From Acidobacteria bacterium 5-1 (lineage in GTDB: Bacteria; Acidobacteriota; Blastocatellia; Pyrinomonadales; Pyrinomonadaceae): DNA of 50,354 nt. Position 1 is the stretch's first letter; every line of letters starts with the position of its first letter. Made by a program: the position numbers and the translations under genes. The stretch spans positions 1 to 50,354 of the forward strand of contig MWZA01000169.1 in NCBI GenBank assembly GCA_002050455.1. Direction: 5' to 3'. The notes below the pieces were generated by a model, which was given only the letters and a program-made list of their open reading frames with translations, was not told the origin of the DNA and ran no database searches. Below, one piece after another: positions 1 through 9,206 of this stretch.

Positions 1-2
1 TT

Positions 3-110
3 AACAATCCTAAATTGAGCAATAATCGCATCATTAAAGCCTTGCCCGTTTTCAGCGCGTTTGTCATAGCTTGTGTTGGCGCGGTTATCTGCTATAACTC
101 TTTAATATAG
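3..110 (+). CDS. C-terminal fragment of a membrane protein, possibly Ni/Co transporter-like (truncated by window start)
   Basis: Open frame from position 3: NNPKLSNNRIIKALPVFSAFVIACVGAVICYNSLI*; hydrophobic C-terminal helix just upstream of a NiCoT-like gene. Confidence 0.4.
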   Translation, partial: NNPKLSNNRIIKALPVFSAFVIACVGAVICYNSLI

Positions 111-138
111 TTTTAATTTTTTGGTAAAGAGTTTTCCA

Positions 139-879
139 ATGACAGAATTTTTATTGATTTTTGCGACTTCAACGTCGGGCGTTTTATTTCTCGGGTTTTT
201 TCTCGGCTTAAAACACGCGACGGAAGCCGACCATCTGGCGGCGGTTTCAACTATTGTTTCCGAACGCAAAAGCCTTTGGAGTTCAGCATTTGTCGGCGGA
301 TTATGGGGCTTGGGTCATACGATTTCGCTTTTTATCGCGGGAATTTTTGTGCTTTTGCTGAATTTTCAAATCAGCGAAAAGACCGAACAGGTGTTGGAAT
401 TCGGCGTCGGCATAATGTTGGTTTTTCTCGGTTTGAATGTTTTGCGAAAATTGCTCAAAGGCGGAAAACTTCATTTTCACACACACGAACACGGCGAACA
501 CGCGCACGTCCATCCGCACGTTCACGAAGTAGGACACGAAGACGAACCGCATACGCATCACGGTTTTTCGTTTAGTCCACGCGCACTTTTAATTGGAATG
601 GTTCATGGATTGGCAGGCAGCGCGGCGTTGATGCTGATTGTGATTCCAACTATCGAATCGCGCGTTATGGGTCTGCTCTACATCGTAATTTTCGGCATCG
701 GCTCAATCGGCGGAATGATGTTGATGAGCCTTCTCGTTGGATTGCCGTTTCACCTGACAGCTTCGCGGCTTAATCGCTTTAATTATCTGCTGCAAAGCAT
801 AGCGGGATTTGTCAGCATCGGTCTCGGACTTTACATTATCTACGAAAAGGGTATTACCGAAGGTTTGTTTAGGATTTAA
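139..879 (+). CDS. NiCoT/UreH-like nickel/cobalt transporter with His-rich loop
   Basis: GFFLGLKHATEADHLAAVSTI motif (HX4DH-like), multiple TMs, His-rich loop HFHTHEHGEHAHVHPHVHEVGHEDEPHTHH; ATG at 139 preferred over TTG at 121. Confidence 0.8.
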   Translation: MTEFLLIFATSTSGVLFLGFFLGLKHATEADHLAAVSTIVSERKSLWSSAFVGGLWGLGHTISLFIAGIFVLLLNFQISEKTEQVLEFGVGIMLVFLGLNVLRKLLKGGKLHFHTHEHGEHAHVHPHVHEVGHEDEPHTHHGFSFSPRALLIGMVHGLAGSAALMLIVIPTIESRVMGLLYIVIFGIGSIGGMMLMSLLVGLPFHLTASRLNRFNYLLQSIAGFVSIGLGLYIIYEKGITEGLFRI

Positions 880-1010
880 TTCCAAATTTTACATTCCAAA
901 TTCCAGATTCATTTTCTCGCATCACAAAAACTGTCAAAAACTTTGCAAAATATCTCACTTCTCGTTACGCTTTGGATAGCTAAAACAGCACAAGGAAGTT
1001 ACAAAGCGAA

Positions 1011-2954
1011 ATGATAAATTTTAATTCGGGAATCTGCACAAATTTTCAAAGCGCAACTTCGCGCGAATGGCTGGAAACAAACGGCATCGGCGGTTTTGCG
1101 TCGTCAACAATTTCGGGCGCGAACACGCGCCGTTATCACGGACTTTTGACAGCCGCCGTCAATCCTCCGCTCGGGCGCGTAACGATGCTTTCAAAGTTTG
1201 AAGAAACCCTCGTCATTGACGGCGAAAGATTTGAACTTTCTTCGAATCAATATCTTAATGCGATTTATCCCGAAGGCTATAAGTTTCTGAAAAACTTTCG
1301 CTTAGAGCCTTTTCCAATCTGGAATTATCAGATAAACGGAATTGAAATTGAAAAGTCAATTTTTATGGCTTACGGAGAAAATACCACCGTTTGCCGATGG
1401 TCAATCAAAAATCGAACCAACAATAACCAAATCGAATTAGAATTAAAACCGCTTCTGTCCTTTGTTGATTATCACAGTCTTCAGCACGAAAACGACGATA
1501 TAAATCCGTCATTTGAGGTTTCGGAAAATCTTGTAACAATTCATCCATTTGACGGAATGCCTTCGCTCTGTTTTACGAATAACGCGAATAAGGTTGAAAA
1601 AACCGGCGTTTGGTATCGCAATTTTGAATACGCCATTGAAAAAGAGCGCGGTTTTGATTTTTTGGAAGATTTGTTTCAGCCGTTTAATCTGAAATTTGAT
1701 TTATCCAAAGATGCAGCGGTTATCGCTTCGCTTGAGCCGCAGGATTTATCGAAAGTTTTGAGTTTGCAAAAATCGGAAATCGGACGGCGTGAAGCATTGA
1801 TAAAAACCGCCAAAGTGAAAGACGATTTTACCAAACAACTCGTGTTGGCGGCTGACCAATTTATCGTTTCGCGCGGCGACGGCAAGACCGTTATCGCCGG
1901 TTATCATTGGTTTTCTGATTGGGGACGCGACACCATGATTGCCCTAAACGGTTTGACTTTGGCGACCAATCGCTATTCGATTGCAAAAAGTATTCTTCTC
2001 GAATTTTCCAGACATATTTCCAAGGGAATGCTGCCGAATCGCTTTCCCGACGCGGGCGAAATGCCGGAATACAATACGGTTGACGCGACGCTCTGGTATT
2101 TTGAAGCAATTCGCGCTTACGCCGAAAAAACCGAAGATTACGATTTTATTCGCAATAGTCTATACGAAAAACTTGTCGACATTATTCTCTGGCATCTGAA
2201 AGGAACTCGCTACAATATTCATATTGACACGGACGGCTTGCTTTACGCGGGCGAAAAAGGCATGCAGCTAACCTGGATGGACGCGAAAGTCGGTGAAACG
2301 GTTTTTACGCCGCGCACGGGAAAAGCCGTCGAGATACAAGCACTTTGGTATAACGCTTTGTGCGTTATGGCGGATTTTGCCGAAAAATTCGGCGATAAAA
2401 AAGATAAAGAAAAATATTTGGAAATGGCGGACAAAGCCCAACAAAGTTTTAACGATTTATTTTGGAACAAAGCGGAAGAATGTTTGTCTGACGTGATTAA
2501 CGGCGGAGAAAAAGACGCTTCTGTCAGACCAAATCAGGTTTTCGCGGTTAGTTTGCCAAACATGATGGTAAGTATCGAAAAAGCGCAAAAAATCGTGAAA
2601 AAGATTGAAGATGAACTGCTGACACCATACGGTTTGCGCTCACTTTCGCCGAAAAACAAAAATTATTGTCCGTATTACGTCGGCTCGCCGTTTGAGCGCG
2701 ATTTCGCTTACCATCAAGGCACGGTTTGGTCGTGGCTTACCGGCGCATTTGTAGTCGCTTATCGCAAAGTTAATGCTGACGGGCGCGAAACCGAAAATCG
2801 CGTGAACAAAATTTTAGAAAATTTCAAAAATCATTTAACCGAAGCCGGACTTGGGCAGATTTCCGAGATTTTTGACGGCAACGCGCCGCACGCGCCGCGC
2901 GGCTGCATTGCACAGGCTTGGAGCGTAGCAGAAGTTTTGCGAATTTGCCTCTAA
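1011..2954 (+). CDS. Amylo-alpha-1,6-glucosidase / glycogen debranching enzyme
   Basis: N-terminal SREWLETNGIGGFASSTISGANTRRYHGLL and WFSDWGRDTMIALNGL catalytic-region motifs. Confidence 0.9.
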   Translation: MINFNSGICTNFQSATSREWLETNGIGGFASSTISGANTRRYHGLLTAAVNPPLGRVTMLSKFEETLVIDGERFELSSNQYLNAIYPEGYKFLKNFRLEPFPIWNYQINGIEIEKSIFMAYGENTTVCRWSIKNRTNNNQIELELKPLLSFVDYHSLQHENDDINPSFEVSENLVTIHPFDGMPSLCFTNNANKVEKTGVWYRNFEYAIEKERGFDFLEDLFQPFNLKFDLSKDAAVIASLEPQDLSKVLSLQKSEIGRREALIKTAKVKDDFTKQLVLAADQFIVSRGDGKTVIAGYHWFSDWGRDTMIALNGLTLATNRYSIAKSILLEFSRHISKGMLPNRFPDAGEMPEYNTVDATLWYFEAIRAYAEKTEDYDFIRNSLYEKLVDIILWHLKGTRYNIHIDTDGLLYAGEKGMQLTWMDAKVGETVFTPRTGKAVEIQALWYNALCVMADFAEKFGDKKDKEKYLEMADKAQQSFNDLFWNKAEECLSDVINGGEKDASVRPNQVFAVSLPNMMVSIEKAQKIVKKIEDELLTPYGLRSLSPKNKNYCPYYVGSPFERDFAYHQGTVWSWLTGAFVVAYRKVNADGRETENRVNKILENFKNHLTEAGLGQISEIFDGNAPHAPRGCIAQAWSVAEVLRICL

Positions 2955-3140
2955 GTCTCCAAAATATTTCAGTTACTATTTTAGGACTTTCTCAAAATAC
3001 AGAGAAAAAGCAAAATTATTAACTGATTTGCAAATAAAAATCTTTTTTACCGAAAGACAGTTGATAGTTAATAGTGGGCAGCTAATAGTTTGCTGGCAGA
3101 ATCTTCGATTTTTGAGATAGTCCTGTATTTAAAATAAAAA

Positions 3141-3161
3141 GTGAGGACAAACTGTCCTCAC
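3141..3161 (-). terminator. Intrinsic terminator downstream of the Clp-like gene
   Basis: gtgaggaca-gtt-tgtcctcac 9-bp stem followed on the minus strand by TTTTTATTTT. Confidence 0.65.
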
Positions 3162-3209
3162 GATAATCAGTCAAAAGTTGGATTTGCATTTTCCAACGAT
3201 TTTTCGAGA

Positions 3210-4415
3210 TTAATTCTCGTAATGTTCGCTGGTTGATTTACTTCTCTCGGTAGTATTTGCTTGCGGAAGCGGCAAACCGACGGCATCGTATTTTGCTTCG
3301 GGTTCGTCGTCCGTCAAATCTTCTTCATATTCGCTGACAATCATCTTGCCCGCTTGTTTCGAGAAAATAAGTTTGGCTTGTTTTTCATCAAAATCAACCG
3401 TTACCATATCACCCGTTTCAACTTGCTGGGTTGCCACCAGATTAGATAACGGATAAACCAAAAAGCGTTCAATCGCGCGTTTTAAGTGTCGTGCGCCGTA
3501 TTTCAAATCAATACCTTCACTCAACAAGTATTCCTTTGCTTCGGTTGTGCATTCAAAAGCGAATTTTGTTCCGGCGGATTCAGTAATGCGATCTTGAACC
3601 GAGCGCAGTTCGATTTCTAAAATCTGGCGCAGATGATGTTCTTTCAAACTGCGGAACACAACAACTTTATCAATGCGGTTCATAAATTCGGGCGAGAACT
3701 TACGTTTTGCGGCTTCCAGCGCGGTGCGATAAATTTTCGTATCAATTTCGTTATCATCTTGATTTTTTCCGGCTTTTGTCGGAGCAAATCCGATGCCGCC
3801 GGAAATCATTTCCGACATTTCGCGTGCGCCGAGATTTGAAGTCATAATGACAACCGTTCTCGAAAAATCAACGCGGCGATTATCGCCCAAAGTCAGTGTC
3901 GCTTTATCCAAAATGCCTAACAGAAGCTGCCACAGCGCGTCCGAAGCCTTTTCGATTTCGTCAAAAAGAACAAAAGTTAATTTTGTATCTTCAGTGTGCG
4001 CTTTGTCGAGGTTTTCCTGCGTCAACATCGGCGAAGTTTCGCGGTGTCCCAAATATCCGGGAGGCGAGCCGATAAGTTTGGCAATTTCGTGCGAATGTTG
4101 AAATTCGGCGCAGTCAATTTTAACAACCGAATGCGGCTCGCCAAACAAAACTTGCGCCGCCGCTTCGACCACGCGGGTTTTTCCCGAACCGGTCGGACCG
4201 AGAAAAAGCATTGTGCCGAGCGGACGCGCCGGATTGTTCATTCCCGCCAGATAGATTTGGAAAATTCCGCTCATCCGCCGGACGGCGCGTTCCTGTCCGA
4301 CAATAAAAGCCGAAAGTTTGTCTTCAAAATCTTTGGCTCGCGGACTCTTTTTATCCGGGTCAAGCAAAAATAATTTTTCGGTAGTTTCTTTCTTTTTAGC
4401 CATTTCGTTTTTCAT
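3210..4415 (-). CDS. Clp-type AAA+ ATPase, single AAA module with ClpB-D2-small C-terminal domain
   Basis: Walker A GPTGSGKT, Walker B FVLFDEIEKA, FMNRIDKVVVF, GARHLKRAIER; ATG at 4415 preceded by gaggag RBS (ORF track begins at an upstream TTG). Confidence 0.85.
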   Translation of the reverse strand: MKNEMAKKKETTEKLFLLDPDKKSPRAKDFEDKLSAFIVGQERAVRRMSGIFQIYLAGMNNPARPLGTMLFLGPTGSGKTRVVEAAAQVLFGEPHSVVKIDCAEFQHSHEIAKLIGSPPGYLGHRETSPMLTQENLDKAHTEDTKLTFVLFDEIEKASDALWQLLLGILDKATLTLGDNRRVDFSRTVVIMTSNLGAREMSEMISGGIGFAPTKAGKNQDDNEIDTKIYRTALEAAKRKFSPEFMNRIDKVVVFRSLKEHHLRQILEIELRSVQDRITESAGTKFAFECTTEAKEYLLSEGIDLKYGARHLKRAIERFLVYPLSNLVATQQVETGDMVTVDFDEKQAKLIFSKQAGKMIVSEYEEDLTDDEPEAKYDAVGLPLPQANTTERSKSTSEHYEN

Positions 4416-4749
4416 TTCTTTTCTCTCCTCGTCCGTTAAAAGAACGCTTTTTCTGCGAGCGTCTTGCAAAATATAGACGAATTTTCAAAACTGAGTTTGC
4501 CGGAAAGATTCACGGCAAATTCTTGTCTATATTGATGATTTCAAAAGATTTTACGTTGGCTGGACTTTGGATTATGGAAGGCTTTCGTCCATCGGAATGC
4601 GAACCGATTTCATACAAATTGCGGCTCTGCTTAATGTTTAACATAGATTAGTAAAATAATGCAAGCAAAATTTTATTGTGAAGGATGCCGCGAAGAATAA
4701 ATTTTTGAGCATTTTGAGAAATAGAGAAATTCAGCAACGAACAACAGTT

Positions 4750-5025
4750 CTATTTTGTAGTTGTCTGTTTGATATTTTGCAGAGATTTTTGGCTATACTT
4801 TGGGTTGTCATTATTTATTTCGATAAATTTTATCATGGCAGACATTTTATTCTTTTCAACTTCGCTTCTCATAAATTCATAGTGATGTTGACAAGAAGCT
4901 AATTCTATTCCCATTCCTTCAAAAATGACTTTGTATTTAATTGGTTCAAGACAGCCAAAAATTGTGTCATCTTCAATAAAGTTAATTATTTGACATATCT
5001 CTAATGCTTCAATTTCATTTTCCAT
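4750..5025 (-). CDS. Hypothetical 91-aa protein
   Basis: Intact ORF in an otherwise empty AT-rich 1-kb gap; no recognised family and no clear RBS. Confidence 0.35.
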   Translation of the reverse strand: MENEIEALEICQIINFIEDDTIFGCLEPIKYKVIFEGMGIELASCQHHYEFMRSEVEKNKMSAMIKFIEINNDNPKYSQKSLQNIKQTTTK

Positions 5026-5041
5026 ATAATTATTACTTTTT

Positions 5042-5079
5042 TGTGTCTGTTGAAAATTAAATAATTTTCAACAGACACA
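5042..5079. repeat. Perfect 18-bp-arm palindrome
   Basis: tgtgtctgttgaaaatta-aa-taattttcaacagacaca. Confidence 0.9.
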
Positions 5080-5386
5080 GCCACATTTTGTAAATCTTAG
5101 TTCCAAACCGATATCAAAAAACTCAAAAATATAATTGCAAGGAAAAACTATCAAAATGTTTTCAATAATACAATCAAATTTTTGTCTGAGATGTTTCAGT
5201 GAAATTTAATAGTAAGGTTTTTTACATAACGCTTTGCTAAGATAAATTGTGCATATTGTTGACAAGAAAAGTTTAGAATCCAAACTTTAGCTTGTGTTTG
5301 TTTGAAGGAAGACACGCTCTTTGCGTGAACTCTGAACAAAAGAAGAATTGATTTTACCAGCCGTTAAATCAAATTTGGAATTGAGC

Positions 5387-5432
5387 AATTGAGAGATGAA
5401 ATATGAATTGAATTTCATCTCTCAATTTTTTT
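5387..5432 (+). terminator. Intrinsic terminator-like hairpin
   Basis: aattgagagatgaaat / atttcatctctcaatt 16-bp perfect stem, 9-nt loop, followed by a T-run. Confidence 0.6.
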
Positions 5433-5506
5433 AAATTTAAGAAAAACAGTCAAGTTTTAACAACTCAAGTGAGAAATTAAACAAATAGTTTGGTATTTTC
5501 TATTAA

Positions 5507-6217
5507 ATGACGCAAAAAATCGAAAATTCCTACCGCCGTGCTGATTTGTCCACTTACTCTTTCAAGCAAAGGATTTTGATTCATTTTGCCGATTGGACAT
5601 TTTATTTGTTGATAAAGTTTATCGGTAAAACTATCAGATTTGAAACCGAAGGCTGGGAAAATTTTGAGAAAATAGAGCGCGACGGCAAAATTCCGGTTTA
5701 TGCAACTTGGCACAATCGGATTTTTCCGTCAGTCTATTTTCTCAAAAATCGCGGCATCGTCGTGCTGACTTCACAGAGTTTCGACGGTGAGTATATTGCT
5801 CGATTTATCAGGCGTTTCGATTATGGTGTGGTGCGCGGTTCGTCAACGCGCGGCGGCGTTGGTGCGCTGGTTGAAATGATTCGCCTGATGCGGCAAGGTT
5901 TGCCGATGTGTTTTACGGTTGACGGTCCGAAAGGCGCACGTTACATTGCCAAAAAAGGCGCGATTTTGCTGGCGAAAAAGACGGGAAATCCGATTGTGCC
6001 GTTTTTGGTTGAAGCCGAAAAATTTTGGACGCTCAACAGTTGGGACAAACTGCAAATTCCGAAGCCTTTTACGCGGGCAAAAGTTTTTATCGCCGAACCG
6101 ATTTATGTGGCGAAAAACGCGGACGATGAGGAAGTCGAAAATAAACGCCAAGAGCTGCAAAAAAAACTTGACCAAACGACTACACTTGGGAAGCAATGGC
6201 GGGAAAGCGAAAAATGA
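5507..6217 (+). CDS. DUF374 / lysophospholipid acyltransferase-like protein
   Basis: YATWHNRIFPSVYF, GVVRGSSTRGGVGAL, FTVDGPKGARYIAKKGAI motifs. Confidence 0.85.
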   Translation: MTQKIENSYRRADLSTYSFKQRILIHFADWTFYLLIKFIGKTIRFETEGWENFEKIERDGKIPVYATWHNRIFPSVYFLKNRGIVVLTSQSFDGEYIARFIRRFDYGVVRGSSTRGGVGALVEMIRLMRQGLPMCFTVDGPKGARYIAKKGAILLAKKTGNPIVPFLVEAEKFWTLNSWDKLQIPKPFTRAKVFIAEPIYVAKNADDEEVENKRQELQKKLDQTTTLGKQWRESEK

Positions 6218-6297
6218 CTTTTTGTAATAACAACTTTGAATTGTTTATGATAAATTTAGTCAGTTTTTGATTGTAATCAAATGGAGAAAATAAAAAG

Positions 6298-6975
6298 ATG
6301 CCGTCATTTAATGAAATTATTAATCAAGCAAAGGAAAAATTTAATTTAGGCGACAGGACGGAAACATTGTTTTCGGCTTTGTCGGCTTTGATAATTGATA
6401 AAGACGATGGCGGTTTTGCAGGGTTTTTGCAAAGATTTAACGACGCAGGCTTGGGCGATACGGCTTCTTCTTGGGTAAACTCAGGCGTGAACACGCCAAT
6501 TTCTAATGAACAACTTGAATCAGTTTTGGGAGAAAATACGCTCAATGAAATCTCCCGAAATGTCGGACTTGATTACCAAACGACAACTTCCGTTTCTGCT
6601 TTTATGATTCCGCAGATCGTTGATGAATTAACCCCAGAGGGCGTTCCGCCCGCAGAAAATAATTTGCTTTCGAGAATCGGAAGAACTGTCAGCGACATAC
6701 CGCCCGGCGAACCTTTTGACCGCGTGGGAACTGCTGCCGCCGGAACGATTAACGAAGAAAACAGAGTGGTTGAGGCAAATTTTGGCGCGGTTGCCGAAAG
6801 CGAAAATAATTCGGCTTTGGGGTGGATTTTACCGCTGATTATTCTCGCTTTGTTATTAGCTCTGGGTTTTATGTTTTGTAGTAAATCCGAGCCGATTGCT
6901 GATACCGTTAATATGAATGTAAATCAGTCGGCTATAAGTGTAAATTCAAATTCTGTTGTAAATGTCAATAAATAA
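6298..6975 (+). CDS. DUF937/YidB-like domain protein with C-terminal TM segment
   Basis: GGFAGFLQRFNDAGLGDTASSWVNSGVNTPIS motif; TM ALGWILPLIILALLLALGFMFC. Confidence 0.75.
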   Translation: MPSFNEIINQAKEKFNLGDRTETLFSALSALIIDKDDGGFAGFLQRFNDAGLGDTASSWVNSGVNTPISNEQLESVLGENTLNEISRNVGLDYQTTTSVSAFMIPQIVDELTPEGVPPAENNLLSRIGRTVSDIPPGEPFDRVGTAAAGTINEENRVVEANFGAVAESENNSALGWILPLIILALLLALGFMFCSKSEPIADTVNMNVNQSAISVNSNSVVNVNK

Positions 6976-7076
6976 ACTTTATTTTTATTGTTTGGAAAAA
7001 GCTGACGCGAAACAATATGTCCGCTTTTTTATTGAAGAAATTTTAACTTAAACCTCTCTTGATATGCTTTTTGAGT

Positions 7077-8027
7077 TTATTGCAAATTATTTTTTGCAAA
7101 GATTTTATCTTCCGCCAAAACGCTTGCCGCCAACAAAACAAACGAAATCCAAACCGCATCTGCCAAAAAAAGATGAATAATTTGCATGACAATTGGCGAA
7201 AGTGTTAAAAGCGTCAACGCGCCCGACGCAAATTGAATCAAAACCAAGATTGTCAAAATATTTGCCCAGCGATTTACCCAAAAAATTTCTTTTGCTTTCG
7301 ACTTTAACCAACCTGCTAAAAATATCAGAAAAACTCCAACCGAAACTGACAAAATTGGATGACTGACGCGCAGACGAAGAAGAATATGCGAAGTTTCAGA
7401 GAAATCTTTCGTAAAACCTTCGGAAAGCGTCGCTGACGGAAAAAGCATACTGCTCAAAGCCGCCACCGAACCGCTCATTCCGACAAAAAATACGCCTAAA
7501 ATTGCTAAGCCGAGCAATAATAATACTTTTGGTTGAGCCTTAAAATTAAAAGTCTTGCCGCCGCTGGCAAACCACGCGGTCAAACTCAAGGAAGCCAATA
7601 AAATAAAGGTGTTCGTTAAATGTCCAATCATCCAAAACGGACGCGCCGCCGTCAAAGTTTCCGCCGTATTGCCTGTCAAAACCAAACCCGCGCCGACAAG
7701 TGCTTCGGTGATAATAAAAATAAACGAAATCAACGCTGTTTTTCTGACCGCATTACCTTTTACAAATTTGCGGAATGCCCAAATCAGTAAAATCAAAACC
7801 ATCACAAAAGCCAAACCGCTGGTTAAACGATGCGAATACTCAATCACGGTTTTCAGTTGCGGTGCAGACGGAATGACTTCGCCATTGCACGTCAGCCAAT
7901 GCTGTCCGCAACCGTCGCCCGATTTTGAGGCACGCAGGAAAACGCCCCAAATTATCACAAGGATATTAAAAGCCAACACAAACCAAGCGTATTTGGCGAA
8001 CTTTGACAGTTTTAATTCAGCGTTCAT
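7077..8027 (-). CDS. ctaA: Heme A synthase (COX15/CtaA)
   Basis: WGVFLRASKSGDGCGQHWLTCNGEVIP, IEYSHRLTSGLAF, multiple TMs. Confidence 0.85.
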   Translation of the reverse strand: MNAELKLSKFAKYAWFVLAFNILVIIWGVFLRASKSGDGCGQHWLTCNGEVIPSAPQLKTVIEYSHRLTSGLAFVMVLILLIWAFRKFVKGNAVRKTALISFIFIITEALVGAGLVLTGNTAETLTAARPFWMIGHLTNTFILLASLSLTAWFASGGKTFNFKAQPKVLLLLGLAILGVFFVGMSGSVAALSSMLFPSATLSEGFTKDFSETSHILLRLRVSHPILSVSVGVFLIFLAGWLKSKAKEIFWVNRWANILTILVLIQFASGALTLLTLSPIVMQIIHLFLADAVWISFVLLAASVLAEDKIFAKNNLQ

Positions 8028-8114
8028 TTTGTTAAATTCAATTTATCGGTTTCAAAAAATAGAATAACACTTAAATTTTGAAACCTAAATGGCACACAAA
8101 ATTAGAAAAACTTA

Positions 8115-8300
8115 ATGGAAATCGAACATTTTTTTACTTGTCCATATTGTTGGCAGGAAAATTCGATGGTTTTGGATTTATTAATTGACGAACAAAATTA
8201 CACCAAAGACTACGAAGTTTGCTGCTGACCAATTCAAATCAGTTTCGCGGCGGAAAATTTTGAGTTGAAGGAATTTTGGGCTGACAACATTGAGCAATGA
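8115..8300 (+). pseudogene. CPXCG-type Cys-rich small protein with in-frame TGA at 8226-8228
   Basis: Manual translation: MEIEHFFTCPYCWQENSMVLDLLIDEQNYTKDYEVCC*PIQISFAAENFELKEFWADNIEQ*; frame open both sides of the TGA; terminal TGA overlaps tlyA ATG. Confidence 0.65.
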
Positions 8301-9046
8301 AAAAAGAACGGATTGACAAAATTTTGTTTGAAAAGGGAATTGCCGAATCAGTAACAAAAGCGCAGGCACTTGTTATGTCTGGCGTTGTGCTTATTAATGA
8401 ACAGCGAATTGAAAAACCTTCGGAAACTTTTCCAGTTAATACAAAAATCAGAATTAAAGGTCAAACTGCTGAATCAAAATACGTTGGACGCGGCGGATTA
8501 AAACTTGAAAAAGCGTTGGAAGAATTTCACATTCGCTCAAACGAATATATTTGTCTTGACATTGGTGCTTCAACCGGCGGATTTACCGATTGTCTATTGC
8601 AAAACGGCGCAAAAATAGTTTATGCGGTTGATGTCGGGACAAATCAACTTGTTTGGAAACTTAGAAATAATGCGCGTGTCGAAGTCCGTGAAAATGTTAA
8701 TGCCAGATATTTAAAACCTGAGGATTTTAACGAAAAGTTTGATTTAATTGCAATAGATGTTTCCTTTATTTCTGTGACTAAAATTTTACCGGCACTTATT
8801 TTACTTTTAAAAGATGACGGAAAAATTATTACGCTGATAAAACCTCAGTTTGAAGTTAGGAAAGGTGAAGTCGGCAAAGGCGGAATCGTGCGCGACGAAT
8901 CAAAACATGCAAGCGTCGTTGCGGAAATAAATTCTTTTGCCGAAACTTGCGGCTTGAAAGTTTCTGGCGTAATTGATTCGCCGATTTTGGGCGCGGACGG
9001 TAATAAAGAATTTTTGGCTCTGTATGAAAAATCTACAAGAAGTTAA
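8297..9046 (+). CDS. tlyA: TlyA family rRNA (cytidine-2'-O)-methyltransferase / hemolysin A
   Basis: S4 domain RIDKILFEKGIAESVTKAQALVMSGVVLIN; YVGRGGLKLEKAL; CLDIGASTGGFTDCLLQNGA. Confidence 0.92.
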   Translation: MKKERIDKILFEKGIAESVTKAQALVMSGVVLINEQRIEKPSETFPVNTKIRIKGQTAESKYVGRGGLKLEKALEEFHIRSNEYICLDIGASTGGFTDCLLQNGAKIVYAVDVGTNQLVWKLRNNARVEVRENVNARYLKPEDFNEKFDLIAIDVSFISVTKILPALILLLKDDGKIITLIKPQFEVRKGEVGKGGIVRDESKHASVVAEINSFAETCGLKVSGVIDSPILGADGNKEFLALYEKSTRS

Positions 9047-9206
9047 GGAAACCGACAAACCAAGATTTGTTGAAGGCGTTGATTATTATTTTGAGAACGG
9101 CTTGATGGTTTTAACCGCCCATTTTCTCAAGAAACGCGGCGATTGTTGTGGGAGCGGTTGTCGTCATTGCCCTTATCCGAAAGATAAAATAGCCGAATCA
9201 AAGTAA
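9024..9206 (+). CDS. DUF5522-like small Cys-rich protein
   Basis: LTAHFLKKRGDCCGSGCRHCPY motif; ATG at 9024 overlaps the 3' end of tlyA. Confidence 0.7.
   Translation: MKNLQEVKETDKPRFVEGVDYYFENGLMVLTAHFLKKRGDCCGSGCRHCPYPKDKIAESK

Noticed and set aside
455-570. His-rich tract as a novel repeat element
   Set aside because: Metal-binding His-rich loops are common in nickel/cobalt transporters
276-575. 99-aa Arg-rich ORF
   Set aside because: Shadow frame of the His-rich loop of the NiCoT-like transporter
3793-4373. Plus-strand ORFs of 102 and 125 aa
   Set aside because: Antisense to the Clp-like AAA+ gene, no recognisable motifs
7555-8067. 170-aa plus-strand ORF
   Set aside because: Lies antisense to the well-supported ctaA gene; composition looks like a shadow frame
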